From Bremia lactucae (taxonomy: Eukaryota; Oomycota; Peronosporomycetes; Peronosporales; Peronosporaceae), in assembly GCF_004359215.1 (NCBI RefSeq), contig NC_090627.1, positions 11,493-75,492 of the forward strand: a stretch of 64,000 nucleotides of DNA, written 5' to 3'. The notes under the pieces were generated by a model that did no database searches, was not told the origin of the DNA, and was given only the letters and a program-made list of their open reading frames with translations. This document shows positions 21,831 to 34,407 of the stretch, in pieces (within the stretch, counting starts at the first letter, position 1; every line of letters starts with the position of its first letter). Both the position numbers and the translations under genes were made by a program.

Positions 21831-23460
21831 TTATTTCCGAAGATGATCGTTCTAAGTAAAATAAACTTAATCTGACATCCATGATTGGATGGGATTTCCT
21901 CGAGCTTCCCTAAATACCAGCAAGAGTTCCAAAAAAGGATGGAGCAACGATTGGTGCATTTCTTCCGACCAGAAAGAGGCAGCCAAGGTATCAGACGGTG
22001 TGTGTGAACAGATGTCAGAGCATGGAAGCAATTAAAACCTAACCATGTAACACGCTCCGGCAAGGAGAGATGTCGCGTGAAGTCTCAGTGCGAGAGAGAG
22101 AGGAACAGACAGTCTATTACACGGTATCAATGTGAACAAGACTTCTGGAATGTCCTAAGCCAGATTAGCAACGTCTCAGTGCTTCAGACAGGTAACAGGA
22201 AAAAAATGTTTATGGTTGAAGTCTATCAATCCTTCGGAATGTACATATGAGTTTTGAACACACTACAAGATGATATTTAGCAATCATTCATAATTTTACT
22301 CTTAACCGATGAGGTGCTGGTAACTTGAATCATCTGTATTATTATTGCAAATATCTTTTTGCAGCAAAATATCCCATTTTTTCTGCGCACTGATTCGGTC
22401 TCACTTTGACGGTTCTTATTTCCGTTTATTTTTTTGTGTATAAAGGTGGCCTGGTCATCCGTGATTGATATAGATTCGCCTGTTTATTTGCCAAAAATGC
22501 AGCTGTTGCAACTTGCTATCCGAATGTATTTCAACTCATTTCATAACGATGAGACCTGAAAACGGCAACATTATTACAAATTCAGTCCTCCCTCTGATAA
22601 CTTATATCCTTGGTAAACGCTTTCAATGACGTTATAAGAGGTTATAAGGTATCGAATGAGACTGTAGTGGCCGTCAAATCCTGAGTTAGCGGGTGTAATA
22701 AGTTTTCGGGGTATAAGTAATCGGAGGAAGAACTGTATGTTGCTGTATTCATATTATCGTAGCGCATTTCACTTCATTTTATAACAACGTATATTGCAAA
22801 ATACAGTCTTTCTCTACTAACTCATCTTCCAAAAACATATAATCCTTTTTAATTTATAGTATTTGCGTTCATTGTGGTCGTTCGATGGTAGCTAATATAT
22901 ATCGATTTAATCTAATAACTAATAACCAGCGATAACCTATAGTAAAAGATATATAAGATATCAGAGAGAGGTTTGTATGTTGCTCTATACATATAGGATA
23001 TTGCTGCAATTTATGCTACTCTGAAAGTGAAATTTTTTCTACATCCCCCCAATTCTTAATAAAAGCGAAATAACATAATTTCTTAAATACAGTCATTTGA
23101 ATCGACATCAGAATCTACGACAACCTCTTGTGTACAGTTAGCAAGCAGAGGCAACCAAACTTTTCTGTCTTGGCCAAGCGTGAGACAAGCCTCTTTTCAC
23201 CCATTTTATAAAGTAAAAGTGTCTTTTAAGTCGACACGAACCTCTGAACTCGCTACGGCAGTGTTGAGAGGCGCAAATTCGTCGCAAACCCCTTTAAGAA
23301 GCCTATTTGGCTCAATAATAGATAGCTAGGCAAGTATGACGACATAAAAACCTGGGGTGGGTCTAGACAATTCTTAAGTTAATATGTTAAGTAGTTCGAC
23401 AGCCCTTTTGAACGTTCTGATATGAATACAGTTTAACTTTTCTCTATTCAAAAGCCTAAG
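21831..23460. other. Intergenic with diverged repeats
   Basis: No supported gene. About 22500-22620, 22735-22860 and 22975-23050 share a pattern (TGTTGC, a ...TATT...ATTTCA stretch, CATTTCATAACRA or similar, CAGTC..TCTCT..TAACT), suggesting two or three old copies spaced about 240 bp apart. Function unknown. Confidence 0.35.
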
Positions 23461-24044
23461 AATTTATGGAACTTTTTTTCAAAGTTATCTGGTAACCTTT
23501 GACCAGAGGTTTCTGGGGACTATTTTCCGTCGATTCTGGGGGCTTATTCCCTCGAATTTTATTCGGGAATTTTTATCCTTAATTGCCTCTAGCTGTGGTT
23601 GCACAACCACAGCCAGATCTTCTACAATCGACTGTCCAGTCAATCTAAAACTTTCGCACTATCTCTTATAGACAGGCGTTGGATAATTTCTTGGAAGTTA
23701 CTTTCAACGCAAGCATCCTTTTTCGCACTACTCAACTTATTCGAGTGGTCGAACTTCGACGCTGTCTGTGCTTGTGCACAGCCGTCGATATCTAACTCCA
23801 CAGTGTGATAAGTAGTCACACTGAGGTCATGTGCAGACGTGCAAACGACCGACTTACAAATGAGACGTCAAACGCAATCGGAGAACATCCACACGCTTGT
23901 GGATGCACCAAGACGTTCATCAGACGGTCATCTGATGAACAAGAGACAGGCATCGTCACGGCCTGATGATGCGACTTTATGCATTGCTCGAACTTTCTGA
24001 GCCATGGTTATTCAAGCATGACATTAAATTTGTCATCTTAATCT

Positions 24045-24590
24045 AGTAGAGCGAGCACCTCGCTCTTCAAGTCACAAACGATTGCAAAATGTAGTCGTTT
24101 CAAAAACGGACTTCAACTCTATGAACGTAATGTTCCACGCCCAGTGCCATCAAACAATTAGCGAAATGATCGACTCCCGCTAGGAACGGTGAAGGAAGCG
24201 GGTCGTAAGAAAATGGTCCGGTTCAGTAGGTGCGGAGCGCCCTGCTGGTCCAGCAGCGTCAAAAGAATTTGCAGGCCGTTTGACAAAAGTTGCTCCGCAC
24301 TCACAAACATTGTGTGTAACTGCCCCAGGTGACGAGGTATCCTCGCCACCTTAAAAAGTTATAGTGGAAAAAAGTTGCCACCAAAGTTCCTAGTCGATTG
24401 TGGGGCGTCGAACAATTTCATTCGACGCCAATCGCTAGAAGATCGCAGATTCAAATTTATTGAGCGTGGTATCCCTCTAACGAGGATAACAGTGCGCCCA
24501 GCAACAGGTGCATTAAGATACGTGTAGTTCGTATCCAATACACGTGAAAGGGTAATACGATGAAGATTGCATCGTCACATACGAGATATC
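24045..24590 (+). pseudogene. Inverted zinc-knuckle/protease segment of family B
   Basis: On the plus strand this reads from the gag zinc-knuckle flank into the protease motif LVDCGASNNFIRRQSLEDRR, opposite to the pieces on both sides. It contains frameshifts. Confidence 0.65.
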
Positions 24591-25242
24591 CATAGAGTGT
24601 AGACCTCCATTTTCTTGTCGTCTTGGAGGACGATAAGTTCCGAAGTGGACGAAAGCTTGTTTAAGACTGAAATTCTTCTGTTCCGCTATAGAGATCGCTT
24701 AATCGAGGGACTCTAGTTCAAGCCGGAACAGGTGGGTCTAACAGGACCGTGTGCAAGTCCTCTAAGAACTCATTCACCTGTATTTGTTCATTAATTAAAG
24801 AACTCACGATACAACGGATCAGGTTTCGTGTATACTGGGCATAAGCATGAATGTCACGTTTACCCTGCTTCAAATCCAGAAGCTCGGCTCGAGCCCTGAA
24901 TTCGGCACGTGGCGCTCATGTGTTTGCCTGAGCCGACCTCATACGACCCAAAAAAACAATGGGTCGTGAAGCTTGAGTTCATGGTGTACGAACTCGGCTA
25001 TGGCCGCATGTTGTTCATCTGTGTTCAGAGTGAACAGCATGGCGCCAACAGCCGGTCCGCCTTCAACTGACTTCATGCGTTCAATCGCTCTTCATTCAAG
25101 GTCACTCGTACGAGTGAACGTTTAACTCGTTGCGTGATAGCCTTCTTTAGTGGCATTAAAGCTTTCTCCTTATCCAATTAGCATGTCCATGTTGATTTTG
25201 AACGTGCGTAGGCCGTTGAACAGACTACGAAGGGCTGACAGG

Positions 25243-25385
25243 TGTAAGGAGACACCCTTTGCTAGTACGGATAACCGTACAAGTCATCCTACACTGATTA
25301 CAGCGAAGGTCGAGACCTCGACTACAACGTGCAGAGTAAGGTTCTAATAGCTATAAGTCTTAGCTACTAAAGGAAGAGAAAATCA
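25243..25385 (-). repeat. Family-B LTR fragment
   Basis: TGTAAGGAGACACCCTTTGC, the CTACACTGATTACAG block and the 'TAAGTCTTAGCTACTAAAGG' block match the first part (plus-strand sense) of the 12630-13133 LTR. Similarity stops near 25385. Confidence 0.65.
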
Positions 25386-27812
25386 AGACACTAATGCCTT
25401 GGTAAACAACAGATCACTTGTAGGCGCTTATACACTTGATCTGATAGCGATGAATTAATTGCCAACGCGAGAACCGAAATAATTCTTGCGTGATCTTCGT
25501 AATGGCAAAGTCAAGCAGATCTGTGTACTTGTCACAGATGACAACTACGTAGCCGATATTCGGTCGGCAATTGTATTTCCTGAGAACATTCGAGTTCTAA
25601 GCAGCTCGTTGATGGACGAAAGTATCCTCGATCAGAAGACTCGGATTGAACGTTTCACGTCCCAATCTTGGGAGTCTTTAATGAAAAACCCTTTCTAAAA
25701 AGATGCAAAATTCATGGCAAGATGCTCGTTATCATGCACTAATTAATTTCGCTCAGCTGGCTGCAGCTGACGCTACTGAAAGCAGACGATACGCTCTGCG
25801 CCGTCAGTGCCATTAGGCCTCAACTCACAGCCGATTGCAAAATCGCTGGGGTCACAGGCGACATGAAATGGTCTTCCCTGGTCTTCAATCACCAAGATCG
25901 ACGATTGCATCAAGCTTGAATCAATATCTTCGAAAGAACGGAGAAAAACGTTTGAAGACCACGTTACATTCGCTTATGTAAACAAGAAATACGCACTGTC
26001 ATTTCAGCGTAGTTGCGCGAGTATTTCTGCAAGTACGACGCTAGCACAACGAAGTTTCGAAGTCACTTGACATCGACTAGTCTATAATTGTGTTGATTTT
26101 TTCAGGATTAGGGCGTACATCGTGTTTCCTCACGATGCAGCCAAGAAGTGATTATTCACTTGCCGCAAATAAACATGCCTTAAGGTTGGTGTACGTCTTA
26201 TGCGCACACATAAGTGTAAGAACATTACGAGTGTGGGTAAAATGTACCTCATTAACCGGTTTTTCATTTATAGCCCGACTAGAAATGTATACATCGACAA
26301 ACAACTTAATGCGATATCAGCTAGAACAGATTGGTAACATGATTGATGTAGGAATCCCTTGCCACTCTCGCAGCATACCGTTTAAGGTGCTTACTGGAAT
26401 ATCCTGCTCACGCGTTAGGAACTGAATGAACTCATCTATTAGATCCATCGACGTCCTTCCTCGATGTCGGCGTTTAAGCCGGTACCGTTGCAGCAATTTA
26501 TTTATTAAATGCATGCACTATCCGTCATCCTCCTGTGGCCTTACGCACACAAAAGGTTTGAGAGCTATGTGGGGAGATTGACTCTCTCACATGACTCGCT
26601 GCGAAGCGATAGGAAAAAGATCTTTTTACTCGTTAGTTCCTGTTTATGAGGTGTGACTACTGCTTCATGACGCAGCATTATAACGTGGTTTCAGGTCGAT
26701 CACGTGTCGGGTACATTTATACTTAGACAACTCGCATGGTAAAAATTCTGGAAAACATCCATAGATTTGATCAAATTCTCATATAAAGGATTTTTTCTCA
26801 AGCAATTATTATGATTGAGACGTAAGACATTCAATTTGAGTCTTCTCATCGCGAATGTTTCGTCCATCGGTGAGCTGATGAGAGCATGTGAAATATATTG
26901 GTGATCGGATATTAGCCACGTACTCACCTCCTGTGACGAGTACGCAAATCCAACTGACTTTGCGACTACGCATATTGCGCAAAAACTGTCATGGCTCTAA
27001 CGTTAACAACTGATTTAACCTCAGAGTTAGCTTCGGAGGCACATCGGATCAAGTGTATAAGAGCCTGCACATGCTTCAATATTAGCCAAGGGTTCAACGT
27101 CTCGGATTCTTCCGGAAAATTTAATTTCACAAGTTTTTGGGGACTTATTTCCTCAGGTTCTTTGGAAACTATTTCCTTATTTATTTGGGGAGCACCGTCC
27201 CTAACTGCCTCGAGCCGTGGTTGAGCAACACAGCGAGATCCTTAACGATCGACTCTACCGTTGATCTAAGATTTTGCACTGTCTCTTATCAACAGGATTT
27301 TAATACTTTTCTGGATGTTGCTCTCTAGACAAGCATCCTTGTCCCGGTCTACTCGACTTACTCGAGTGGTGGATCCTCGACGCTGCCTTAACTCCATAGT
27401 GATATAGGTGATCACACTAAGGACTTGTGCAGTCGCACTAGCTTCCGAACCACAAGTGAGGCTCCAGCAGTCACTCGTAGTGCATCCACACGCTGGAGGA
27501 ATCTTCAGACGCTCAACAGATGGCCATCTGATGAACAAGATGCAGACATCGAAACAGATCGATACTGCCAATATATGCATGGCTCGTTTTTCTTAGGCAT
27601 TGTATAAACAGCGCAGTGGCAAAGTCAAGCAGATCTGCGCAAATAAAGACACGACTCCAGCCATCGGCTGTGATCAACTGCGGGAATGGAACAAGATGTG
27701 CCATCTTGCTGAATTGGTCAACAAACACAAGAATACCATTATTCTTGTGATCGGCTTCGGGGAAGCGAAGACGAAGTCCATACAAACGGACTGCTCGAAT
27801 AGGCAGGAAGCT
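25386..27812. mobile_element. Scrambled family-B gypsy fragments
   Basis: Four pieces in alternating orientation. The plus-strand PR-RT linker (25386-25698) has VTDDNYVADIRSAIVFPE. The minus-strand RNase H, RT and linker (25705-27590) end in a YW-type protease C-terminus. A short plus-strand linker piece (27600-27640) reads GKVKQIC. A minus-strand integrase piece (27645-27812) has VFVDQFSKMAHLVPF. All are broken; the order shows repeated rearrangement rather than one insertion. Confidence 0.7.
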
Positions 27813-27814
27813 TT

Positions 27815-28575
27815 ATATTGTGAGTAACGTCATGCAGCGGGTAGTTATGGTCGAGATCGCAGAAATGAACCGTGGTGGAAATGCCTTTGGTCCCCTCCAG
27901 TAGCGGGGGCGACCCTGCGCGCGACGACCAGACAATTGCTTGGTGTATCTGCTCGACAAAGGACTTGTTAGGGTCGATTCCTTCAATGTAGAGCTTTCTG
28001 CTCTTGCAATGTGCTTCAGCGCGCTAAAGAGCGTGCCAAAGCGTAGAAAAATAAATACTGGGCTACTTACCAGGCTCAAGCCAAGGCCCAGGCTGCTCAG
28101 GCCACCAAGGCGAAGACAACGGACGATATAAATCGGCATGTCAAGCTGTCAGAAATTATCAATAGAACGCGATTCTAATTTCAAAATGTTCTAGACCGCA
28201 AGTATGCCATTGCGGAAGAACACATGGTAATTATTTACACGTACACAAGGTCTTAGCAAGAAGACTTTCGAGGTGCGTCGCAACGCTGTGTATGCTACCG
28301 TATTCGATGACCGTAATGGCTCTACCTGAACCCGTGATAAAATAGAGCATGTGTCTTCTGATGGTTCTACTCGCGTCAGCTTTCTTGACTACGGAAATCA
28401 AGCAACAAGGACGGCGAGTTGTCTCCGTCCGTTTGACGGCAACGCGCTTCAGTATCCTCCCGAAGCAAAAGAAGCAGTTTAAAATTGGATTAAGTTGCTT
28501 GCTGCTGACGAAGAGATTGATTCTGATGCCGCGATTCGCCTAGGCGAAGAGGCGTGGAACAAGAAACTGCCATAA
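27815..28575 (+). pseudogene. Tudor-SN (SND1-like) 3' fragment, broken
   Basis: Plus-strand pieces in different frames line up with the C-terminal part of Tudor staphylococcal nuclease: MVEIAEMNRGGNAFG (27850), LLDKGLVRVDSFNVE (27945), YWATYQAQAKAQAAQATKAK, LDRKYAIAEEHM (28190), FEVRRNAVYATVFDD, SSDGSTRVSFLDYGN (the Tudor-domain FxDYGN box, about 28360-28400), LRPFDGNALQYPPEAKEAV and LAADEEIDSDAAIRLGE. The end is NKKLP and a TAA at about 28575. At least three frameshifts and a TGA inside the Tudor domain break it. The intact family protein is an RNA-binding nuclease-fold protein. No intron is evident. Retroelement pieces lie directly upstream. Identification is from memory of the family. Confidence 0.7.
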
Positions 28576-29186
28576 CAGCAATGATGACCACGTTCGTTAG
28601 TACCCCGATGAGTAGCACAATTTACGATGCTGACGGACCAATGCTAATTATATCATATTCCAAGCGCTTAGTAAGTCCCTAATTGATATTTTAAGGTACT
28701 ATTAATATTAAACACGCAACAAACATTTACGTATGATGAAGCCATGTGTTACTTACGTAATGAAGAGATGGCAAATGATTAAGAAAGCTTACATTCATTT
28801 ATTTCCAAGCCTTCTCAGATGCGTTTGAAGTCGTAGACGCAACAAGGATAATCCAATGACAATAAGTCCATCCCTCCCTGGGAACTTATCCTTACATTCT
28901 GCAGTGATATTATTTTTAATGTCCCAAATGCATAGAAAATCGTCACTTCCGGGAATGGCACATGGGTCGCATTGATCAAGGCCAGGTCACGGTCCACTAT
29001 AAATGTTGCTGCTTGTAAGTTGAAAGTTAACAGTAGCTTTTAAGCAATCCAGCTCCCAAATAAATGCTCCTTAATCCTCAGTACAAAGAAATGCAGATGA
29101 AGCAAAATTGTCGGTGCCATACCAACTATTTTTTTAGTGGCATATGGAACCGATTTGTTTTATACATACAGTCCAAAAATAAAACA
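28576..29186. other. Intergenic, no gene supported
   Basis: A minus-strand frame near 28800-28990 contains CDPCAIPGSDDFLC and a later Cys, like part of a small Cys-containing secreted protein. It has no start, is interrupted and is not recognised. Confidence 0.35.
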
Positions 29187-29366
29187 GGTATTAATACAGC
29201 TTTACTTTTCCCTAATTATGATCCTTTGATTACCTTTAGTAGCTAAAGACCCTTAGCTACTTAGAAACCTTTCTCTGTACCCCTGTGTACGTGAAGTTTT
29301 GAGGCACTATAATCAGTGTAAGGTCAACTAGTACTTACCAGTACTAATAAAAGGTGCCCCGTTACA
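29187..29366 (+). repeat. Family-B LTR, 5' truncated
   Basis: It runs from GGTATTAATACAG to the terminus GGTGCCCCGTTACA at 29366 and is directly followed by CCTGGTAGC (primer-binding-like). The first 300 bp of the LTR are missing. Confidence 0.8.
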
Positions 29367-29765
29367 CCTGGTAGCTTTTCGTAGTCCGTTCAACGGCCCA
29401 CGCACGTTCCATCCATCATGGACTTGTTGGATGGTGAAGGAGGGTGCTTTTAAGATCTTCAAGAAAGTTATTACGCAATGCGTGATAGGCTTCCTCATTT
29501 GAGTGACCTCGAATCGAGAGCGATCGAAGGAATGAATTCGGTCGTAGGAAGGCCAGCAGTTGGCGCTATGCCGTTCACTCTGGGCAAAGATGAACAGCAT
29601 GCGGCCATAGCCAAGTTCATTCAACCAAACTCGACGGGGCTTAAGAGAAAGTAGCCTTGCTTTACCAGCAAGGCTCTCAATACACAGAAGTGTCGAGAGA
29701 ACAGGGCGCTCAACAATGGAACTGTTGTAGCAGCAGCATTTACATGCTGGTTTTGGTCAACGCTT

Positions 29766-30445
29766 TTGCTTCGACCCGAAAGCTTAAAGATAGAAATATC
29801 TAAGTTTAAGGCAGTCGAAGGCGACTACCTTTTGAGATGGCTCGTCGAGTTAGACGACGCCATAGAAGCTCATCGTATCAGTGATGATGCGACGAAAGTG
29901 AAATTTGGCATGTCCAACTTAGCCGGACGTGGGCAAGCGTCGAATTCACGCTTATGCCCAACATACACGATACTTGGTCAGTTGTATCGTTAGTCATCCA
30001 ATAGATGATCAGAACAGGTAACTGTGTTTATTAAAGGTGTCCTGTTAAGATCCACCTGTTCCAGCTAGAATAAGAGTCGCTAAACCAAGCGATATCTATT
30101 CTGAAACAGGACTTTAATCTTAAACATGTTTTGGTCCACTCTGGTGCTTATCGTCCACCGAGACGACAAATAAACGGCGGTCCAGATTCCATGGATCTCT
30201 CTATTTAGAGAGCGAGAAAAATCGCTCTTCCAGTTACAAACGATTACAGATATGTAATCGTTGTCAAAAGATGAGCCACTACGCATATAAGTGTAGTGCC
30301 GCACGGCCAGTGCCTAAAAGCACTGAGCGAAAAGAGCGACCTCTTGCTGGAAACAGCGGAGGACGCGAATCCGACGCTGCTGCGAAATCGCAACGGAGAG
30401 GCGAATCGTCAAAAAGCGGTCGGGGTCAGTAGGTGCGGAGTGCCC
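29766..30445 (+). pseudogene. Family-B gag, copy 3
   Basis: It starts with the conserved ISKFKAVEGDYLLRWLVELD and AHRISDDATKVKFG. Further on is an intact zinc knuckle CNRCQKMSHYAYKC (CX2CX4HX4C) near 30250, then a basic tail ending in a stop near 30430. The two parts are in different frames. Confidence 0.75.
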
Positions 30446-33400
30446 TACTGATCAAGCAACGTCTAAAGAATTTGCAGGTCTTCCTACGAAAGTTGCTCGT
30501 CACACACAAACATTGGGTGTAACTGCCCCAGAGGATAGGGTTAACCTCATCATTTTGAAAATTAAAGTGTCGAATTAGTTGCCACTTAAGTCCCTAGTCG
30601 ATTGTGGGGCGTCCAAAAACTTTTTGAGACGCCAATTGCTATTAGATTGCAGGCTCAAATTTAGTGAGCGCGATTTCCCTATAACGTGGATGACAGTGCG
30701 TCTAGCAACAGGCGCATCTGTAACGGTTAAGAAACGTGTAGTTGGTATCCAATACACGTTAAAGGGTAAATAGTGCCATGTTGAATTCATCGTACTAGAT
30801 TTCGATGACAAATATGATGTCATCCTTGGAATACCATGGCTAAAAAAATACGAGCCATGTATAAATTGGCACCATTAATCCGTGACATTGTCTGTCTCTT
30901 GTTCATCAGATGGTCAACTGATGAACGTCTTGGTGCCCTTAAGCGTGTGGATGTCCTACGAGTGAGTGCGATGGTCTCACAGGTGGCTCGGTCGTTAGCA
31001 TGACTAAACAAGACCTCAGTGTGATACCTAACACATTGTGGAGTTAGATCCCGACGGCTGTGCACAAGCACAAGCATCGTCGAAGGTCCACCATTATGAC
31101 GTAGACATAGTTACCGACGGCTGTGCACAAGCACAGGCAGCGTCCAAGTTCTACCACTCGAATAAGTTGAGTGCTACGAAACAAGGATGCTTGCTTAAAA
31201 AGCTAAACTCAGGAAAATTTAAAACGCCAGTCTATAAGAGACAGTGCGAAAGTCCTAGATCGACCGGAGAGTCGATCATAGAGGATCTCGCTGTGGTAGC
31301 GCAACCATAGCTAGAGGCAGTTGGGGAGTATACTACCTAAGAAGTTTCTGTGGGAATAAGTCCCCGGAAACCTGCGTCAAAGGTTCCAAGGTAAGGGGAA
31401 ATAAGTTCCAAAGAAGACAATCAATATCTTAGTAAACAATGGATCAAGTGTAGGCGCTTATACACTGAGACAATCAAGGTCTTAGTTATCAATGAATCAA
31501 GTGTAGGCTGCTTATACACTTAATCTTTTAGCGCCTCCGAAATTAAAGTCGGAGATAACTCAATTGCCAACGCTAGAACCGAAATAATCTTGCGTGATCT
31601 GCGTAGTGGCAAAGTCAAGCGGATCTGCGTACTTGTCACAGATGACAACTACGTGGCCGATATTCGGTCGGTAATAGTATTCCCTGAAAACGAACGGATT
31701 TTCAGTAGCTCACCGATGGACGAAAATGTCCTGGATGAAAAGACTCGGATTGAACGTTTTACGTCCCAATCCTCGAAGTCTTTGAAGAAAAATCCTACAT
31801 ATAACGATTTAAAAGGAATTTAAAGATGTCTGTGTCATGAAGCAATGGCCATTGCGTCGTGTTCAAGTAATAGCGATCGACAAATTCTTTGCTGAATGCT
31901 TTCCAGCGGGCCATGTGGGGAAATCAACTTCCCTACATAGCTCTCCAACCTTCTGTGTGCGTAAAGCAACAGGAAGATGGCAAATAGTGCATGCATTCAA
32001 TAAATTGAACGCTGCAACTGTACCGGCCCAAACGCGGATACCACGAAAAGGCGTAATCATTAATGATATGTCAAAGAGTACTATCTTTTCGTCAGTGGAT
32101 CCGATGGATGGATTCTATCAGATGCTTATGCGTGAACAAGATATTCCGTTCACAGATGTAAGCACCCCAAGCGGTATACTATGGGAGTTGCTAGTCATGC
32201 CACAGGGACTTAGTGATGTCTTTGCGACATCTAACAGATGTGAAACGAATCTGTTGAAATCGGTGCGAGATTTTGCACCGAGCTATTTTGATGACGCCTT
32301 CGTTCATAGCAGAGCCATAAACGGAAAGTCGGATGTTGAAGTACATCGTACTAACGTCCGAAAGGTTCTTACGCTCATGCGCAACCACAAGTTGTATGCA
32401 AATCATAAGAAGCGTATATTCGCTGCAAGCAAATTACCACTTCTTGGATGCATCGTGGGTAATCACAGTACGCCCGGATCCATAAAAGATCAAGGCGATA
32501 ACCGATTGGCCTGTGCCAGTCGATGTAAAGGGAGTTAGAAAATTTCTCGGCTTAGCGGCGTACCTGCACAAGCACTCACGCAATCATGCCGAAATGACAA
32601 TACTCCTTTCTTCTTTGTTGAAGAAAAGTATAAAGTGGTCATGGAACGCTGATTATCAGCGTTCCTTCGAGGGTATCAAAAAGATCTTGATGCAATCGCC
32701 AATCCTGGCGATTGCAGAACAAGACCGACCTTTTCATGTGGTCTGTCACGCCAGCGATTTTGCAATCTGCTGTGCGCTAAATGCAATATGACACGGCGCA
32801 AAGCGCGTAGTCTGCTATCAGTCGCGTCAGCTTCAACCAGATCGATGCGATGAATGAGTGCGTGACAAGAAAACTCGTTGCCATGAATATGCACTGGCTA
32901 AGTCAAAGGTCTATATCTTGGGAGATGGACCCTTCATTATTAATATGGACCATGCGTCTTTACGCACGGCCTTATACTGGCCACACCTCTCGCAAAGAAT
33001 GGCGAGATGGTTGCCTATCTTTGCCCAGTATAACTTCTTCTCTTCGTGGATTGCAAACCAGGTCGACTTAGCGTCGTCGCTGATGCCCTTTCGCGCCGGC
33101 CCGTTCTTGAGCCGGCAGCGCAAAGAACAATGAGGATAAGCCCACTGTTGCAACAATAATGCCGTCGTCAACATTACTCGACGGCGTTAGAAGAGCTTGT
33201 CAAGAAGATAAGGCTCTTGAAGGTTGATGGATTTTATAGAAAAACCATCCCAATAATCCTTGAAAGGACTGTCGAAATTGTATCGTTCCTTAAAAGATCC
33301 ATACACAACACAAAATGGGTTACTGTATTACGCAGCCATTGCTGGCGACACACCTCTGTCGTGATCCCTACTTATAATGATTTGCATTCACGCAGCATGT

Positions 33401-33633
33401 ATGAGTGCCACGATGCACCAATAAGTGATCATCGTGGACGTGAGAAGACTTATCTCACGATAAGTCGCGACTTCTACTGACGTGAGCCACGCCAGTATGA
33501 GCTCGTCCACAAGTACATACGGGCTTGCGAAGTTTTTCAACGGGTAAAGCTCAGTGCTTCATCCCGTACTCCGTTACAACCTCTGCATGTTCCGGCAGAG
33601 TGTTTGCAGTCCGTATCCATGGACTTCGTCTTC

Positions 33634-34024
33634 AACGTGAACTGCTTTTTGACTCGACAAATTCGTTTGAATTTATTAAAATAGCAAGGACAGAAAAATT
33701 GATGAATTGAAAGAGCGACTGAAGCCTAGAAGTCTATCCATTCTGAAGCGCTAAACGTGGAGAAGGAAACAGTCGTAGGAAGCTATGATGTCACGTCCTA
33801 TTCCGTAAATGTAGTTGCTAAGCTCGCGGATGGCGCTGTGGTTGCATCGTGTGGCCTTACTGTGCTCCTCACCACAGTGGTCAGCAGCAATTACGACGGT
33901 GGTCTGTCATCTAGCGGCCGCCCGGCACACCGCGACTTCTTGCCACTCACAGTAGACCTCCCCGTTAAGTCACACGCTGTGTGTCTTATTCCGGATAACA
34001 AAAATGCCGCGAGTATACGAGTGG
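33634..34024 (+). other. Foreign 391-bp insert in integrase
   Basis: This sequence is not integrase. It interrupts the core between MDFVF and GFPDD and is flanked on both sides by CTTC, fitting a 4-bp duplication. It contains an open frame with VEKETVVGSYDVTSYSV, KLADGAVVASCGLTVLLTTV and PVKSHAVCLIPDNKN, which looks like part of an ordinary cellular protein that I cannot name. The same insert, in the same place, is at 52916-53367 in copy 4, and is absent from copies 1 and 5. Confidence 0.7.
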
Positions 34025-34327
34025 CTTCGGATTTCCCGACGACATAAGAATGTTAGTATTCTAGTTTGTGCTGATCCATTCAGCAAAATTGTACATCTTG
34101 CTGCAGTATACAGGTCGATCACAACCAAAGGCTGTGCTCCTGCCTTTGTTGACGCGATATTTCGACTCCATGGGTTTCCCCGTGAACTAGTCTCGGATCA
34201 AGACCCTAAAATTACGGCAAAATTTTGGCAAACTGTGTTCAAATCAGTTGAAATACATTTGAGAATGTCAACTTCTGATCATCCTAAAACAGATGTCAGA
34301 CGGAGCGTGCAAGCCGTATCTTCGAAG

Positions 34328-34407
34328 AGGTAATCCGGCTTCACGTGCTCTTGTGTTGTTAAGTAGGAAGTAGTTTTAAGACTGATTTATAATTAATCGA
34401 ATTGAAT
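34328..34407 (-). repeat. Family-C LTR fragment inside integrase (copy 3)
   Basis: Eighty bp matching the reverse complement of a family-C LTR internal block (AGTAGTTTTAAGACTGATTT; GGCTTCACGTGC). It lies exactly where copy 4 has the equivalent piece (52527-52608). Copies 1 and 5 have uninterrupted sequence here. Confidence 0.7.

Larger units (their letters stand above)
23461..25385 (-). mobile_element. Family-B gypsy fragment with internal inversion
   Basis: Minus-strand PR-RT linker (23600-24040), then a segment in the opposite orientation (24045-24590), then minus-strand gag leader (24590-25240) and the first 140 bp of a family-B LTR (25243-25385). No long frame survives. The right end is cut off and joined to another family-B piece. 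Confidence 0.7.

Noticed and set aside
28800..28990. Cys-containing secreted protein gene
   Set aside because: Only a short piece without start, signal peptide or continuous frame is seen.
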